From positions 9,180 through 73,179 of the forward strand of contig DATKZT010000019.1 in NCBI GenBank assembly GCA_035527845.1: 64,000 nt of DNA. The letters are read 5' to 3'. Positions 1 to 8,702 of the stretch are shown here, piece by piece; position 1 is the first letter of the stretch; each line of letters starts with the position of its first letter. The position numbers and the translations under genes are program-made. Source of the DNA: JAUWKC01 sp035527845. GTDB taxonomy: Bacteria; Planctomycetota; Phycisphaerae; Sedimentisphaerales; Anaerobacaceae. Under the pieces are notes generated by a model. It saw only the letters and a list, made by a program, of their open reading frames with translations. It did no database searches and was not told the origin of the DNA.

Positions 1-6
1 CTGTTT

Positions 7-1809
7 CTATGGCTTCGATTGTTTCAGCTCTTCCTGCAGTCTCTTTTCCTCCTGCATCAGCTGCTCAAAAAGCTCGGGCCTTTCGATCTTTATACGATTG
101 CGAAGTGCCATCCTTATGCTCGGCAGATACTGCTGGTCGTTCAAGAAATCGATCAGCGCCACGTACCTCAGCCTCGGCATAGGCGGCAGATCAATCCGGT
201 ACTCAGCATCCTGAGGGCCCATGTAAAAGTCCCATACCTCCTGCGCCAGCTTCTCCCTCGCCGTGGCCTCATTGTCGTCGCGCATGGCATAGTAGAAGTA
301 GCTCTCCCGAAGAAGCATCGGCACTATTTCACGGGCGTTGAGGATATGAAGGCTCTTGAGCTCCTCAAGGAAGCGGTTCCGTGCAAACACAACCAAAGGA
401 ACCTCAAATTCCGGCTGCGGATACAAATTTCGCAACTGAGTATAGATTCTTCCTGCCTGACGCTCGTGACCCGATTGATAGAAGGAAAGCACGGCGTTTT
501 CAAGCATATTCCGGTGGCCGATCTGGTGCGAGTTCAGTTGCTGCTCGTTGGGGTCCGTATATTTCTCGATAACCTTCAGCACGTGACGGTTGTAAGGCTC
601 GAACATCCGCAAATCCGGACGCAGAAAGATGTCCTTGCTTAGCCCCGGCGACCCATGCGAGGGTACCGCCGGCCCACCTTTCGCAGGCTCGTTCCAGATA
701 TATATCTTGCCCGCGCGGAAAAGGCTCTGCAGACTTTGGTTGACAATTCGGTCGGTGTTGATTTCATCTATCGAATACTGGTCTTCACCTGCTTTGTCCG
801 CACTCTTCTTGCCCGCCACACGAAGGCCTTTGACCGCCCAATAGATTGCATGACTGTCCGGATGTCGCCAGTCCAGCGGCAGGCTCTTATTAGGGTCGTT
901 CCAGTCCACCGGCCCATAGGTCTTATTCAATTCCTCCATCAAAACAGGATCAAGCTTCCATACATGGCGCAAGTAGTACGCCTTGGCAAAAGTATCAAAC
1001 TTTTTAAGGGCCGCTGCACCGACATGACTATCTATCACATTAAAGGCGGCCGCCGCAAATCGGTCCGGGTTCTGACGCAGCGAAAGATACTGGTTCACAA
1101 AATCATCGGGACCGGCTTGGGCAAGCGTCTTGTCCGCCGAGGCCAGCTCGTCTATCAGGCCGGCCACGTTCGCATCCCTTCTGATTTCCTCCCAGGACTG
1201 CGGCGCCTTGGCCAGCGCCTCAAAATATTCGTTATCCGCCGGACCGAGAAGCGGCTCCATCATCTCCGCCAATTGAAGCTTGTAATACTTATGAGCGTCA
1301 TCCGATACCGCCCCTATCTTATGCTGAAATATGAATGCAAGCTGACGGTAAAGCAGGATGCTTTTCGGATTAAGTGGTATTCCCTGGTCTCGCAGAAGCT
1401 CGTAGCCGTTCTTGACCCACCGCCATCGCTCCTCAGGCTGAGTGGAAGGTATCGCCACGGAAATGTTATACGCCATATTCCACGATTGGAAGTCCCAAAC
1501 GGATGCAAATCGCGGCTGCAATTTCGTGATCCAGTCGGCAAGCTGTTTGGCGTCGAAGAATTGCCCCTCTTCTTTGAGCCTCTCGGCGCGCATCCAGAGG
1601 ATGTCAACCACCAGACCCCGAAACGCACCCATTGCCACCGTCGCAAATGCGAGCGAAGGCGGTGCGTTTTCCAAAGGCTCGTTGCTGATCAGCCTCATCT
1701 GCTGGCGCTGTGAATTTATGTAGTCCAGCTGCATCCCGCCGATGATAAGCAGGGAGCACGAAACCAGCAGACACGTACACCAGATTATCAAGTCGCGAAA
1801 ACGCACCAT
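7..1809 (-). CDS. Membrane-anchored helical-repeat protein, function unknown
   Basis: The protein has 600 residues if started at the ATG at 1809; a TTG one codon upstream gives no better context. One hydrophobic segment at about residues 7-27 looks like a signal anchor, so the rest is probably on the outer face of the membrane. Residues about 70-200 are strongly helical with spaced Trp, Tyr and Leu in a TPR-like pattern (for example WMRAERLKEEGQ), but no catalytic motif is visible. The gene begins 12 bases after the stop of the ABC permease and is the last of that operon inside the window. The position suggests a partner of the exporter; this is inference. It could also be an independent planctomycete-specific protein. 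Confidence 0.7.
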   Translation of the reverse strand: MVRFRDLIIWCTCLLVSCSLLIIGGMQLDYINSQRQQMRLISNEPLENAPPSLAFATVAMGAFRGLVVDILWMRAERLKEEGQFFDAKQLADWITKLQPRFASVWDFQSWNMAYNISVAIPSTQPEERWRWVKNGYELLRDQGIPLNPKSILLYRQLAFIFQHKIGAVSDDAHKYYKLQLAEMMEPLLGPADNEYFEALAKAPQSWEEIRRDANVAGLIDELASADKTLAQAGPDDFVNQYLSLRQNPDRFAAAAFNVIDSHVGAAALKKFDTFAKAYYLRHVWKLDPVLMEELNKTYGPVDWNDPNKSLPLDWRHPDSHAIYWAVKGLRVAGKKSADKAGEDQYSIDEINTDRIVNQSLQSLFRAGKIYIWNEPAKGGPAVPSHGSPGLSKDIFLRPDLRMFEPYNRHVLKVIEKYTDPNEQQLNSHQIGHRNMLENAVLSFYQSGHERQAGRIYTQLRNLYPQPEFEVPLVVFARNRFLEELKSLHILNAREIVPMLLRESYFYYAMRDDNEATAREKLAQEVWDFYMGPQDAEYRIDLPPMPRLRYVALIDFLNDQQYLPSIRMALRNRIKIERPELFEQLMQEEKRLQEELKQSKP

Positions 1810-1821
1810 CAAAATCGCTTT

Positions 1822-3195
1822 TCAGACCGTAATCTTCGCAATTTCCCTGCGACTGAAAACAATGATCGCCAAAAGCATCAGCAGGACCGCTTTTACGAGA
1901 ACCATTAGAGCCGCAGCCTTGGCCAGAACCGGCCAGCCCAACAACCGGGCGCCCACGAGGTACTTCGTGGGATTGTACTTGTCGAACTGTGGCAGAAGGT
2001 GGATGATCGGTCTTAGTGTGTATTTGTAGATGCTGCTTATGTTCTCACTCAAATAGTCAAAGGATTCGAGAACAAAGCCGCTGAAGTTTGCCGTAAAGAA
2101 GATCACCATGCACAGCAGCAGCGCGACGGGAAAGGACAGAAATGTCGAGGCCAACACTCCAAGAGCGGCAAGAATGATCAGCCGAAGCAGAACCAGGAGA
2201 ACCGCCCGAATAAAATTAGCCGTAAATGTGTCGGCTTTATACAGAACTTCCAGGCCCCCCTCCAGCGGAAAGATCACAACCGTCTGATTCAGGGGGGGGT
2301 TAAGAAAACCAACCGCGAGATAACCGTCTGGGGCAATCACATCCGCCGGCACCTCTATCTCATGTGAAGTGCGGATCAGGTCTTTGTTTTCGAATTCATA
2401 GAACCCGGTCACAATCGGCTGACCATACCTGACCTGCCGGATGTCGCCGGCCCACCACCGCCCGTATATCTGCAAATCGGGCGGAGTCACCGAAACGTCA
2501 TATTTGAATCGTATAAAAAGGCTCTGGTTTGGGTCCAAAGGTTTGACATTGTCGAACTCCCAAATCAGCTCCTGACCGACGTTCGCAGCGCGACTCCTCA
2601 GCTTAGCCTGCTTGGTAAGCCTCGCAAATATCTCCTTCCGCGACAGACCCCGAAATAGTTCCGGCAAGCGTCCCTCTTGGGCCAGTTTGTCGAATGCGGT
2701 CCGCACCTCCCCGCTAACGTCAGGTTCCGCAGGAACCAAGCCGGCGCGCGCCGTAAAAAACTCATTCTCTGCCTGCCTAAGCTCGTTCTTCGACGTCTTG
2801 CCCACGCTCGGAGTGTAAACTGTGATGCCGTATATCAGCGCCGAAAAAAAAACAAGCAGACCCGTGTTCAACAGTATCACTCCCAACAGCTTTCCGAAAA
2901 GAAGCTCAAACCGCCGAATCGGCTTGGTGATCACCGTATAAATCTGCTTCTCACTGATGTCGCTCGTCAACGAGTATATCGAGACAGCTATTGTCAGCAA
3001 ACAAAGCAGAAAACTCGTGAGCGAAAGACTATAGCTCACAAACGTTTGCAGCCTGCCTTTCAACGTACCGTCGCCGGTCACAGAAAAACCCATAACCGGA
3101 ATAAGCAACATCAGCAGCAATACAAAAACGACGGCGAGCCGCATCCGAACCGCCTGCTTTACAGTATTTGTGGCTACCGCCCAGACGTTATGCAT
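1822..3195 (-). CDS. ABC-2 type exporter permease with a large extracytoplasmic insert
   Basis: This is the membrane component of an ABC exporter, 457 residues from the ATG at 3195. That start is preferred over one 63 bases upstream because AAAGGAGAG lies at proper spacing before it and it overlaps the ATPase stop by only 8 bases. Three hydrophobic segments occupy about residues 15-125. A hydrophilic domain of about 200 residues follows, then further hydrophobic segments at about 340-450. The short stretch TVITKPIRRFELLFGKLLG after the second membrane segment matches the amphipathic part of ABC-2 permeases. The overlap with the ATPase gene implies translational coupling. The cargo cannot be deduced. 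Confidence 0.85.
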   Translation of the reverse strand: MHNVWAVATNTVKQAVRMRLAVVFVLLLMLLIPVMGFSVTGDGTLKGRLQTFVSYSLSLTSFLLCLLTIAVSIYSLTSDISEKQIYTVITKPIRRFELLFGKLLGVILLNTGLLVFFSALIYGITVYTPSVGKTSKNELRQAENEFFTARAGLVPAEPDVSGEVRTAFDKLAQEGRLPELFRGLSRKEIFARLTKQAKLRSRAANVGQELIWEFDNVKPLDPNQSLFIRFKYDVSVTPPDLQIYGRWWAGDIRQVRYGQPIVTGFYEFENKDLIRTSHEIEVPADVIAPDGYLAVGFLNPPLNQTVVIFPLEGGLEVLYKADTFTANFIRAVLLVLLRLIILAALGVLASTFLSFPVALLLCMVIFFTANFSGFVLESFDYLSENISSIYKYTLRPIIHLLPQFDKYNPTKYLVGARLLGWPVLAKAAALMVLVKAVLLMLLAIIVFSRREIAKITV

Positions 3196-4408
3196 CGCCC
3201 GACTCTCCTTTGGGCTCATCGCTCGGCCCGGTTCCTTCCTGTTCGCCAGCCGACCCACCCGTTAGCTGCTCCAGAATCCTCTTTTCGATCTCTTCCTCCA
3301 CAGCAGGTGGCTTTGCAGGCTGCGTCGTCACCAGAGGTTGCGACGGCGCCGGTTGAATAGTCTCGGTCAATTTGCGCAACAACTGCTCGTCAGCCTTTTC
3401 TTGAGGCGTCTCCGCCACACTTGCCTCTTCCGTGCTCTCGGCGCCGCCGGCCACAACCTCCTCTGCCGGGTTCGAAGAAACAAGTCTATCGAGTATGCTT
3501 GTGGGCGGCGCCAAGAAATCACTGATGTGCGTTGAGCCGACGGCCCCGCTGGTGGGCTGCGCCTGCTCTTCCGCGGCCGCGACTGTCCTGATGAAAAAGC
3601 TCTCCAGCCGCTCCATCGGAGAACTGACCTCGCATTGGGCCTCCTCTTCTTCGATTATCTGCTTTATCTTGTCCACCGCCCCGCCGCTCAGCCCGTCCGT
3701 TGTAATCTGCAGCTTCCCGCTTTGCACCAGCAGATCTCTTACCCTGCCTGCGGACTGGATTTTACCGCCGTAGAGAATCGCAATGCGGTCGCAAACGTCT
3801 TCGACATCCGCCAGCAAATGACTGCACAGCAAAATCGTTTTCCCCCGCTTTGCGAGCTGCAGTATCAAATCTTTTATCTGCCTGGTGCCGATGGGGTCGA
3901 GTCCGGTCGTCGGCTCGTCCAATATCAACAGGTCGGGGTCGTTTATCAACGCCTGCGCAAGTCCGATCCTGCGAGCCATACCTTTCGAGAACGTCCCCAC
4001 GAGGCGATTCGCCACCCCCCTTAGACCTACCATGTCCAGCAGGGCCTCGATACGCATCCTGCGCACCTTACCGGCAAGGCCGAACAATCGACCGTAAAAG
4101 TCCAGTGTCTCCCGCGCACTTAGATAACTGTAAAGGTACGACTCCTCCGGCAAAAACCCTATGCGGCTGCTGATCTTCGGATCGGTGCTGTCGCCCCCAA
4201 GAATCACCGCCCTGCCTTTGGTCGGATAAAGCAGTCCCAGAAGCATCTTCAAAGTCGTCGTTTTGCCTGAGCCGTTGGGCCCCAGAAGACCAAACACCTC
4301 ATTGTACCTGATCTGAAGGTTCAGGTCGTTGACGGCATAAACCTTGTCACGCCCCCACCAGTCCGAAAAGACCTTCGTCAGGGAAAATGTCTCAATAGCA
4401 TATTCCAT
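3188..4408 (-). CDS. ABC exporter ATP-binding protein with acidic Pro-rich tail
   Basis: This is the cytoplasmic ATPase of the exporter formed with the next gene. Walker A is GPNGSGKT at residues 43-50, Walker B is LLILDE at about 160-165 followed by PTTGLDP, and the H-loop is CSHLL at about 195-199. The signature region reads FSKGMARR instead of the usual LSGGQ, as seen in the ABC-2/NatA-like exporter class. The nucleotide-binding domain ends near residue 235. A further 170 residues rich in Ala, Pro, Glu and Gln follow, with no recognisable fold, and make the protein about 100 residues longer than typical relatives. The gene starts 36 bases after the P-type ATPase stop. Confidence 0.92.
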   Translation of the reverse strand: MEYAIETFSLTKVFSDWWGRDKVYAVNDLNLQIRYNEVFGLLGPNGSGKTTTLKMLLGLLYPTKGRAVILGGDSTDPKISSRIGFLPEESYLYSYLSARETLDFYGRLFGLAGKVRRMRIEALLDMVGLRGVANRLVGTFSKGMARRIGLAQALINDPDLLILDEPTTGLDPIGTRQIKDLILQLAKRGKTILLCSHLLADVEDVCDRIAILYGGKIQSAGRVRDLLVQSGKLQITTDGLSGGAVDKIKQIIEEEEAQCEVSSPMERLESFFIRTVAAAEEQAQPTSGAVGSTHISDFLAPPTSILDRLVSSNPAEEVVAGGAESTEEASVAETPQEKADEQLLRKLTETIQPAPSQPLVTTQPAKPPAVEEEIEKRILEQLTGGSAGEQEGTGPSDEPKGESGDA

Positions 4409-4444
4409 GCTTTGTCATCCAGTCAATTGTCTGGCCAAGATACC

Positions 4445-6400
4445 TTAAAGCTGCGATTCGTGCCCAAGCTCTTCTCCGTACCGCACAAGACGAGCACTGT
4501 TGAAAACGACTATCAGCGAGCCGACAAAGTGCAGAAACGCGGCGTAAATGGCGGGAAGCCACGCTGCTGATGCCGCCGCCACGCCCAGAATGATAAAAAG
4601 TACTCCGAAAGAAAGGTTCTCATTGATCACGTGCCGGGTCTTGCGTGAAAGCCGTACCAAAAAAGGCAATCGGTTCAAATCATCGCTCATCAGCGCGATC
4701 GAGGCCGAGTTTATGGCAACGTCGCTGCCGGCCGCACCCATCGCAATCCCCAAATCACCCGCCGCCAGTGCCGGAGCATCGTTGATGCCGTCGCCTACCA
4801 CGACCACCGTGTGACCATCCTTCTTCAGTTGTTCCACAATCGCCAGCTTGTCCTGAGGCAGACAGTGCGCTTTGTAATCCGTGCAGCCCAGTTCCGCCGC
4901 CACGCGGTTGGCAACCTCGTCTCTGTCGCCGGTCAGCATAGTCGACCTTCGTAATCCGATTTCATGCAGGTCCTTCACGGCCTTCTGTGCCTCAGGCCTG
5001 GTCCTGTCCTGCAAGCCAATCCAGCCCATACAGCGTGAATCCTTTGCGACATAGAGCGTGCTGAAGCCCTGCTCCTCGTGAAGCGCGGGGTCCGTCACGC
5101 CTGTTATGTCTATCCCGTTCTCTTTCAGAAAACTGTCACGACCAACTATAATCTTCGACGAAAGCACATCGGCGCGGACACCCTTGCCCGGTATCTCCTT
5201 GAAATTCGTTGATTCTGCCAGGGACAGCTTCGCCTCCTTTGCCACATTACGGAGCGCCCTCGCGGCAGGATGCTTGCTCATCTGTTCTGCGCTCGCGGCG
5301 GCAGAGAGCAGCTCGGCCGCCTCCACGCCCTCGGCGGGAGTGAGCTTCGTCACGTACAGCCGGCCCGTTGTCACCGTGCCTGTCTTGTCAAATACCAGCG
5401 CCGTCACCTTGCCCGCCACCTCGAGGTCCGCGACGTTCTTTATCAGAACACCGAGACGCGCAGAAGCCGAAATCGCCGCCACCATCGCCGTCGGAGTCGC
5501 CAATATCAGGGCACACGGGCACGATATGACCAGTATCGTAATGGCGCGATTGATGTCGCCGGTGAAGAACAACACGATACCGGCTACCATCAGAATCGTA
5601 GGTGTGTACCACTTAACATAGCGGTCGATTATCCGCATGATGGGTATCTTCGTCTGCTCGGCCTGAATAATCAGCGACTGAACCTTGCCCAATGTCGTAT
5701 CTTTGCCTGCCTTGGTCACCTCGATATCCAGCACTCCGGTGAGATTGTTGGTGCCTGCAAAGACCTGCATCCCCGGCACCTTGTCAACCGGCAGCGATTC
5801 GCCTGTAATGGTGGCCTCATTGACAGAGCTCAGCCCCTTCGATACCTCCCCGTCGGCAGGTATGTTGTCGCCCGGACGGACCCGGATAGAATCACCGGTC
5901 TTGAGACCACTGACGGCCACTTCTGTTTCACTGCCGCCGGGCCCGAGGAGATTCGCTTTAGTCGGGGTCAGTTTTATCAATGATTCGATCGAAGCACGGG
6001 CTCCAAGCGCCGTACGGCTTTCTATCAACTCGCTCAGCAGCATAAAGAACGCTATAATTCCGGCTGTGGCATACTTCTGTGCCGGGTACTCATCGGTGGC
6101 CGCTGTCGCGAACGACGCTATTATTGCCAGCGCGACCAGCTCATCCATGTGCATCTCTCTCTTAAGCACGCTCTTGATTGCATGCCAGACAATCGGCGCA
6201 CCGAGCAATATCGCCGCCACCATCGCCAGCAGCTCGGTGTTGAAACTGTCCCTGCCGTAGAAGAATCGGGCAATACCGCTGTTAATCAGCAACATCCCGC
6301 CGGCCAGCGTCCCCAGAAGCGCCATACTCACGCGAATCTGCTTGCCGCGAGTATATTCGGTCGAGACATCCTCTTGAAAATGCAAGTGCTCGTGAGCCAT
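4445..6400 (-). CDS. P1B-type heavy-metal translocating ATPase
   Basis: This inner-membrane pump should export a transition metal ion at the cost of ATP. Family motifs are complete: TGES near residues 199-202, the membrane metal site CPC at 294-296, phosphorylation motif DKTGT at 338-342, HP at 377-378, and GDGIND at 536-541. There is no N-terminal HMA domain; the N-terminus carries only a few His residues (MAHEHLHF). The last membrane helix has LHFVGS where Zn/Cd pumps carry an Asp and Co/Fe pumps carry His-Glu-Gly-Gly, so the metal is uncertain. The gene lies 59 bases after the HflK-like gene and 36 before the ABC ATPase, all on one strand. Confidence 0.93.
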   Translation of the reverse strand: MAHEHLHFQEDVSTEYTRGKQIRVSMALLGTLAGGMLLINSGIARFFYGRDSFNTELLAMVAAILLGAPIVWHAIKSVLKREMHMDELVALAIIASFATAATDEYPAQKYATAGIIAFFMLLSELIESRTALGARASIESLIKLTPTKANLLGPGGSETEVAVSGLKTGDSIRVRPGDNIPADGEVSKGLSSVNEATITGESLPVDKVPGMQVFAGTNNLTGVLDIEVTKAGKDTTLGKVQSLIIQAEQTKIPIMRIIDRYVKWYTPTILMVAGIVLFFTGDINRAITILVISCPCALILATPTAMVAAISASARLGVLIKNVADLEVAGKVTALVFDKTGTVTTGRLYVTKLTPAEGVEAAELLSAAASAEQMSKHPAARALRNVAKEAKLSLAESTNFKEIPGKGVRADVLSSKIIVGRDSFLKENGIDITGVTDPALHEEQGFSTLYVAKDSRCMGWIGLQDRTRPEAQKAVKDLHEIGLRRSTMLTGDRDEVANRVAAELGCTDYKAHCLPQDKLAIVEQLKKDGHTVVVVGDGINDAPALAAGDLGIAMGAAGSDVAINSASIALMSDDLNRLPFLVRLSRKTRHVINENLSFGVLFIILGVAAASAAWLPAIYAAFLHFVGSLIVVFNSARLVRYGEELGHESQL

Positions 6401-6459
6401 AAAACAAATCTCGTCTTCGCTATTTACTATCGCCTTTGGCAGTCACCTTGTCTGCCTCT

Positions 6460-7755
6460 TTAACGCTGCTGTTCTTCCTGCTTCTGTTTAATCGCCGGGT
6501 TTCTGTTTACCATCACTCGAATTTCCGCTCCTTTGGTTCCCTTCGAAGTCTGAATGACAAATTTCTCGTCGGCGCTGTTCAGCACCTTCTCTATCGCATC
6601 GAGGTAAATGCGCTGAACGACAAGCTGCGGGCGCTTGCGAAACTCCGGCAGTATCTGCTGCAAATAATCCGCGTTGGCCCTGGCCGTCTCCACTACCTGA
6701 GTCCGATATGCCCTTGCCTGTGCTATCTTCTCGCGTGCGGCACCGGCTACATTGTCCCACAGATACTGCTGCTGCTGCTCGCTCACCTCCTTGCCCTTGA
6801 GAACCGCAAACAGCTCATCCACGACGGGGCCGGCCGTTTCGCTCAATGTCGTCTCCGCGTAGGTCCGAGCGTTGCTGATGGCCGCCTGACTGCTTTGACT
6901 GGCCCTTATGAAGTCCTCAAACGCCTGGTCCACCTGACGCGGCCACTCGCTCCTGGTGAGCTGTATGGGTAATATTTCTATTCCAGTGTTAAGCTCATCG
7001 AGCTTCTTTTGAACAAGGGTTCGCACGTGCCGCGGAATCCTGTCCTGACTGGAGATCGCTTCGTCTATCGTGTAATCCACCATAGCCGTCACCACGGCGT
7101 CCGCCACCACACTCTCGAGCAGCGGCCTGACGCTTTCAGTCATTACGTCAAAGTACAACTGCCCCGGTTTCACATAATCCACGTAGACATTTCGGAAAAA
7201 CAGCTCGGGACTGCTTATCTGATAGATGACCTGCCATTTGGTGTGCACAATGCTATAGTCGTTGCCGCTCCCGCCAGGTACTTCCTCGCTTTGCTTTTCG
7301 CCTCGCGTGATGCAGTATCCATCAACTATGGGGTCCAAAGTCTTGCCGGGACGGATTCGATCCCTGGGGCCCTGGGGAAGCAGCTCGTTCGGGCGCTGGA
7401 AATACCAGAATGAGTCAATAGGCACATTCACCTTCTTGCCCACCGGAATCTTCACAATCTCTTCAATCGGATACGGGAATACCCAATGAGGTCCCGGCCC
7501 AAGCAGGCGTTTGTCGCCGGCGCCACGGATTTTTCCAAAACGCAAGACGAGCGCCTGCTCATCCGGCCCGACCGTCCGGAAACCGGACGCAAAAAACACA
7601 ACCACGAGCACAACCATTATTATCTTGAGCGTGATAAAGCTTATCCGAAGCGCCTCGGAGAGGTACTTTCCCGCCGCATCAAACTCTCCGCCGGGCGCCT
7701 GCCCTGCTGATGCCCCGCCACCATGCTCAAGGTTTTCGATATTCGGCTCTGTCAT
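6460..7755 (-). CDS. SPFH/band-7 membrane protein, HflK-like
   Basis: This is a stomatin/prohibitin-family protein of 431 residues. A Gly-rich N-terminal stretch precedes one membrane segment at about residues 38-60, followed by the diagnostic start of the SPFH domain (VGPDEQALVLRFGK, about 64-77). A long charged helical region after residue 280 should form the coiled coil. In characterised bacteria HflK pairs with HflC to form a cage around the FtsH protease; a similar role is inferred, but no ftsH lies in this window. GAGAGG sits before the ATG. The hflC-like gene ends 26 bases upstream, so the two are probably co-transcribed. Confidence 0.88.
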   Translation of the reverse strand: MTEPNIENLEHGGGASAGQAPGGEFDAAGKYLSEALRISFITLKIIMVVLVVVFFASGFRTVGPDEQALVLRFGKIRGAGDKRLLGPGPHWVFPYPIEEIVKIPVGKKVNVPIDSFWYFQRPNELLPQGPRDRIRPGKTLDPIVDGYCITRGEKQSEEVPGGSGNDYSIVHTKWQVIYQISSPELFFRNVYVDYVKPGQLYFDVMTESVRPLLESVVADAVVTAMVDYTIDEAISSQDRIPRHVRTLVQKKLDELNTGIEILPIQLTRSEWPRQVDQAFEDFIRASQSSQAAISNARTYAETTLSETAGPVVDELFAVLKGKEVSEQQQQYLWDNVAGAAREKIAQARAYRTQVVETARANADYLQQILPEFRKRPQLVVQRIYLDAIEKVLNSADEKFVIQTSKGTKGAEIRVMVNRNPAIKQKQEEQQR

Positions 7756-7781
7756 ATTATGAACCTCTCACTCGCGGCATA

Positions 7782-8702
7782 CTACCGCCTCGATTCGTTT
7801 GGCTCGCCGGCGGCTATAACCGGCATCTTAGTTAAATAACTGAATGGGTCAATTTCCGCCGGTATCACCAGCGTAGTCTTCTCCTTCAGCGCCTCCTTCA
7901 GCGCCTCGATGTTGCGCAAGAATATTGCCAGCTCCGGATTGGCCTCAAGCATCTGGTAGTACTGCGCCGCCTCCGCGTCGCCCTTGCCGCGGATGGCCTT
8001 GGCCCTGGCTTCCGCCGCCGCCAGCAGTTCTGTCTTTTTCGAATCGGCATCAGTACGTATCCTGGTCGCTTCCGCGTTGCCCTGCGCGACAATGGCCTGC
8101 GTTCTGCGATTTCTCTCCGCCCGCATCCGCTTGAACACGTCTTCACTCACATCCTTGCTGATCTTCAACTGCTTTATCCCGAGAGTCATAATCTCGATAC
8201 CATAGTTTGCGTCCGCCACGCCCTCTTTCAGGTCCTTCAGCATCTCCGTTTCTATCCGGTCGAGTCTTATCTTCGAACGGTCGCTGTTGACAAATTCAGC
8301 AAAAGCATGAAGGCCCGCCACCCTGTTCTGCGTATCGTTAATCTGACTGCGCAATCTCTTTTTGGCCTCCTCCACACTTCCCCTGTTGTTGCTGTTATAG
8401 AATTGCAGCGGCTTACCAATCTTCCACACCACGTAAGTATCCACAATTATCGGCACGGCACCCCTGGTCGTCGTCTCGACCAGATTTCCCTCGACAACCT
8501 GGAGCCGCGAATCAAATGTGGTGACGCGTTGTATCGGCGTGGGCCACTTTAAATACCAGCCCGGTTCCTGCACCTGCCGCGTCGGCTTACCAAACGTTAT
8601 CACCAGCGCCGACTGCGTTTCACCGACCTGAAACGAAATCAGGTAAAGACCCAGCACCCCAACCAGCAATACCACAAACAAGATAATCGCTACGTTCTTC
8701 AT
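7782..8702 (-). CDS. SPFH/band-7 membrane protein, HflC-like
   Basis: The protein has 306 residues, close to the usual HflC length. A single hydrophobic segment at about residues 4-25 anchors it, and the SPFH domain begins at ETQSALVITFGKP. The C-terminal third is Ala/Glu/Lys-rich (for example AAAEARAKAIRGKGDAEAAQ), typical of the HflC/prohibitin coiled coil. Its ATG overlaps the stop codon of the larger SPFH gene in the arrangement ATGA, so translation is likely coupled and the products are likely to assemble together. The HflC assignment rests on size, domain order and the adjoining HflK-like gene. Confidence 0.88.
   Translation of the reverse strand: MKNVAIILFVVLLVGVLGLYLISFQVGETQSALVITFGKPTRQVQEPGWYLKWPTPIQRVTTFDSRLQVVEGNLVETTTRGAVPIIVDTYVVWKIGKPLQFYNSNNRGSVEEAKKRLRSQINDTQNRVAGLHAFAEFVNSDRSKIRLDRIETEMLKDLKEGVADANYGIEIMTLGIKQLKISKDVSEDVFKRMRAERNRRTQAIVAQGNAEATRIRTDADSKKTELLAAAEARAKAIRGKGDAEAAQYYQMLEANPELAIFLRNIEALKEALKEKTTLVIPAEIDPFSYLTKMPVIAAGEPNESRR

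Noticed and set aside
655..1713. Long plus-strand frame of 352 codons opposite the helical-repeat protein
   Set aside because: It is antisense to a gene with a plausible membrane anchor and operon context. Its translation is basic and without domains.
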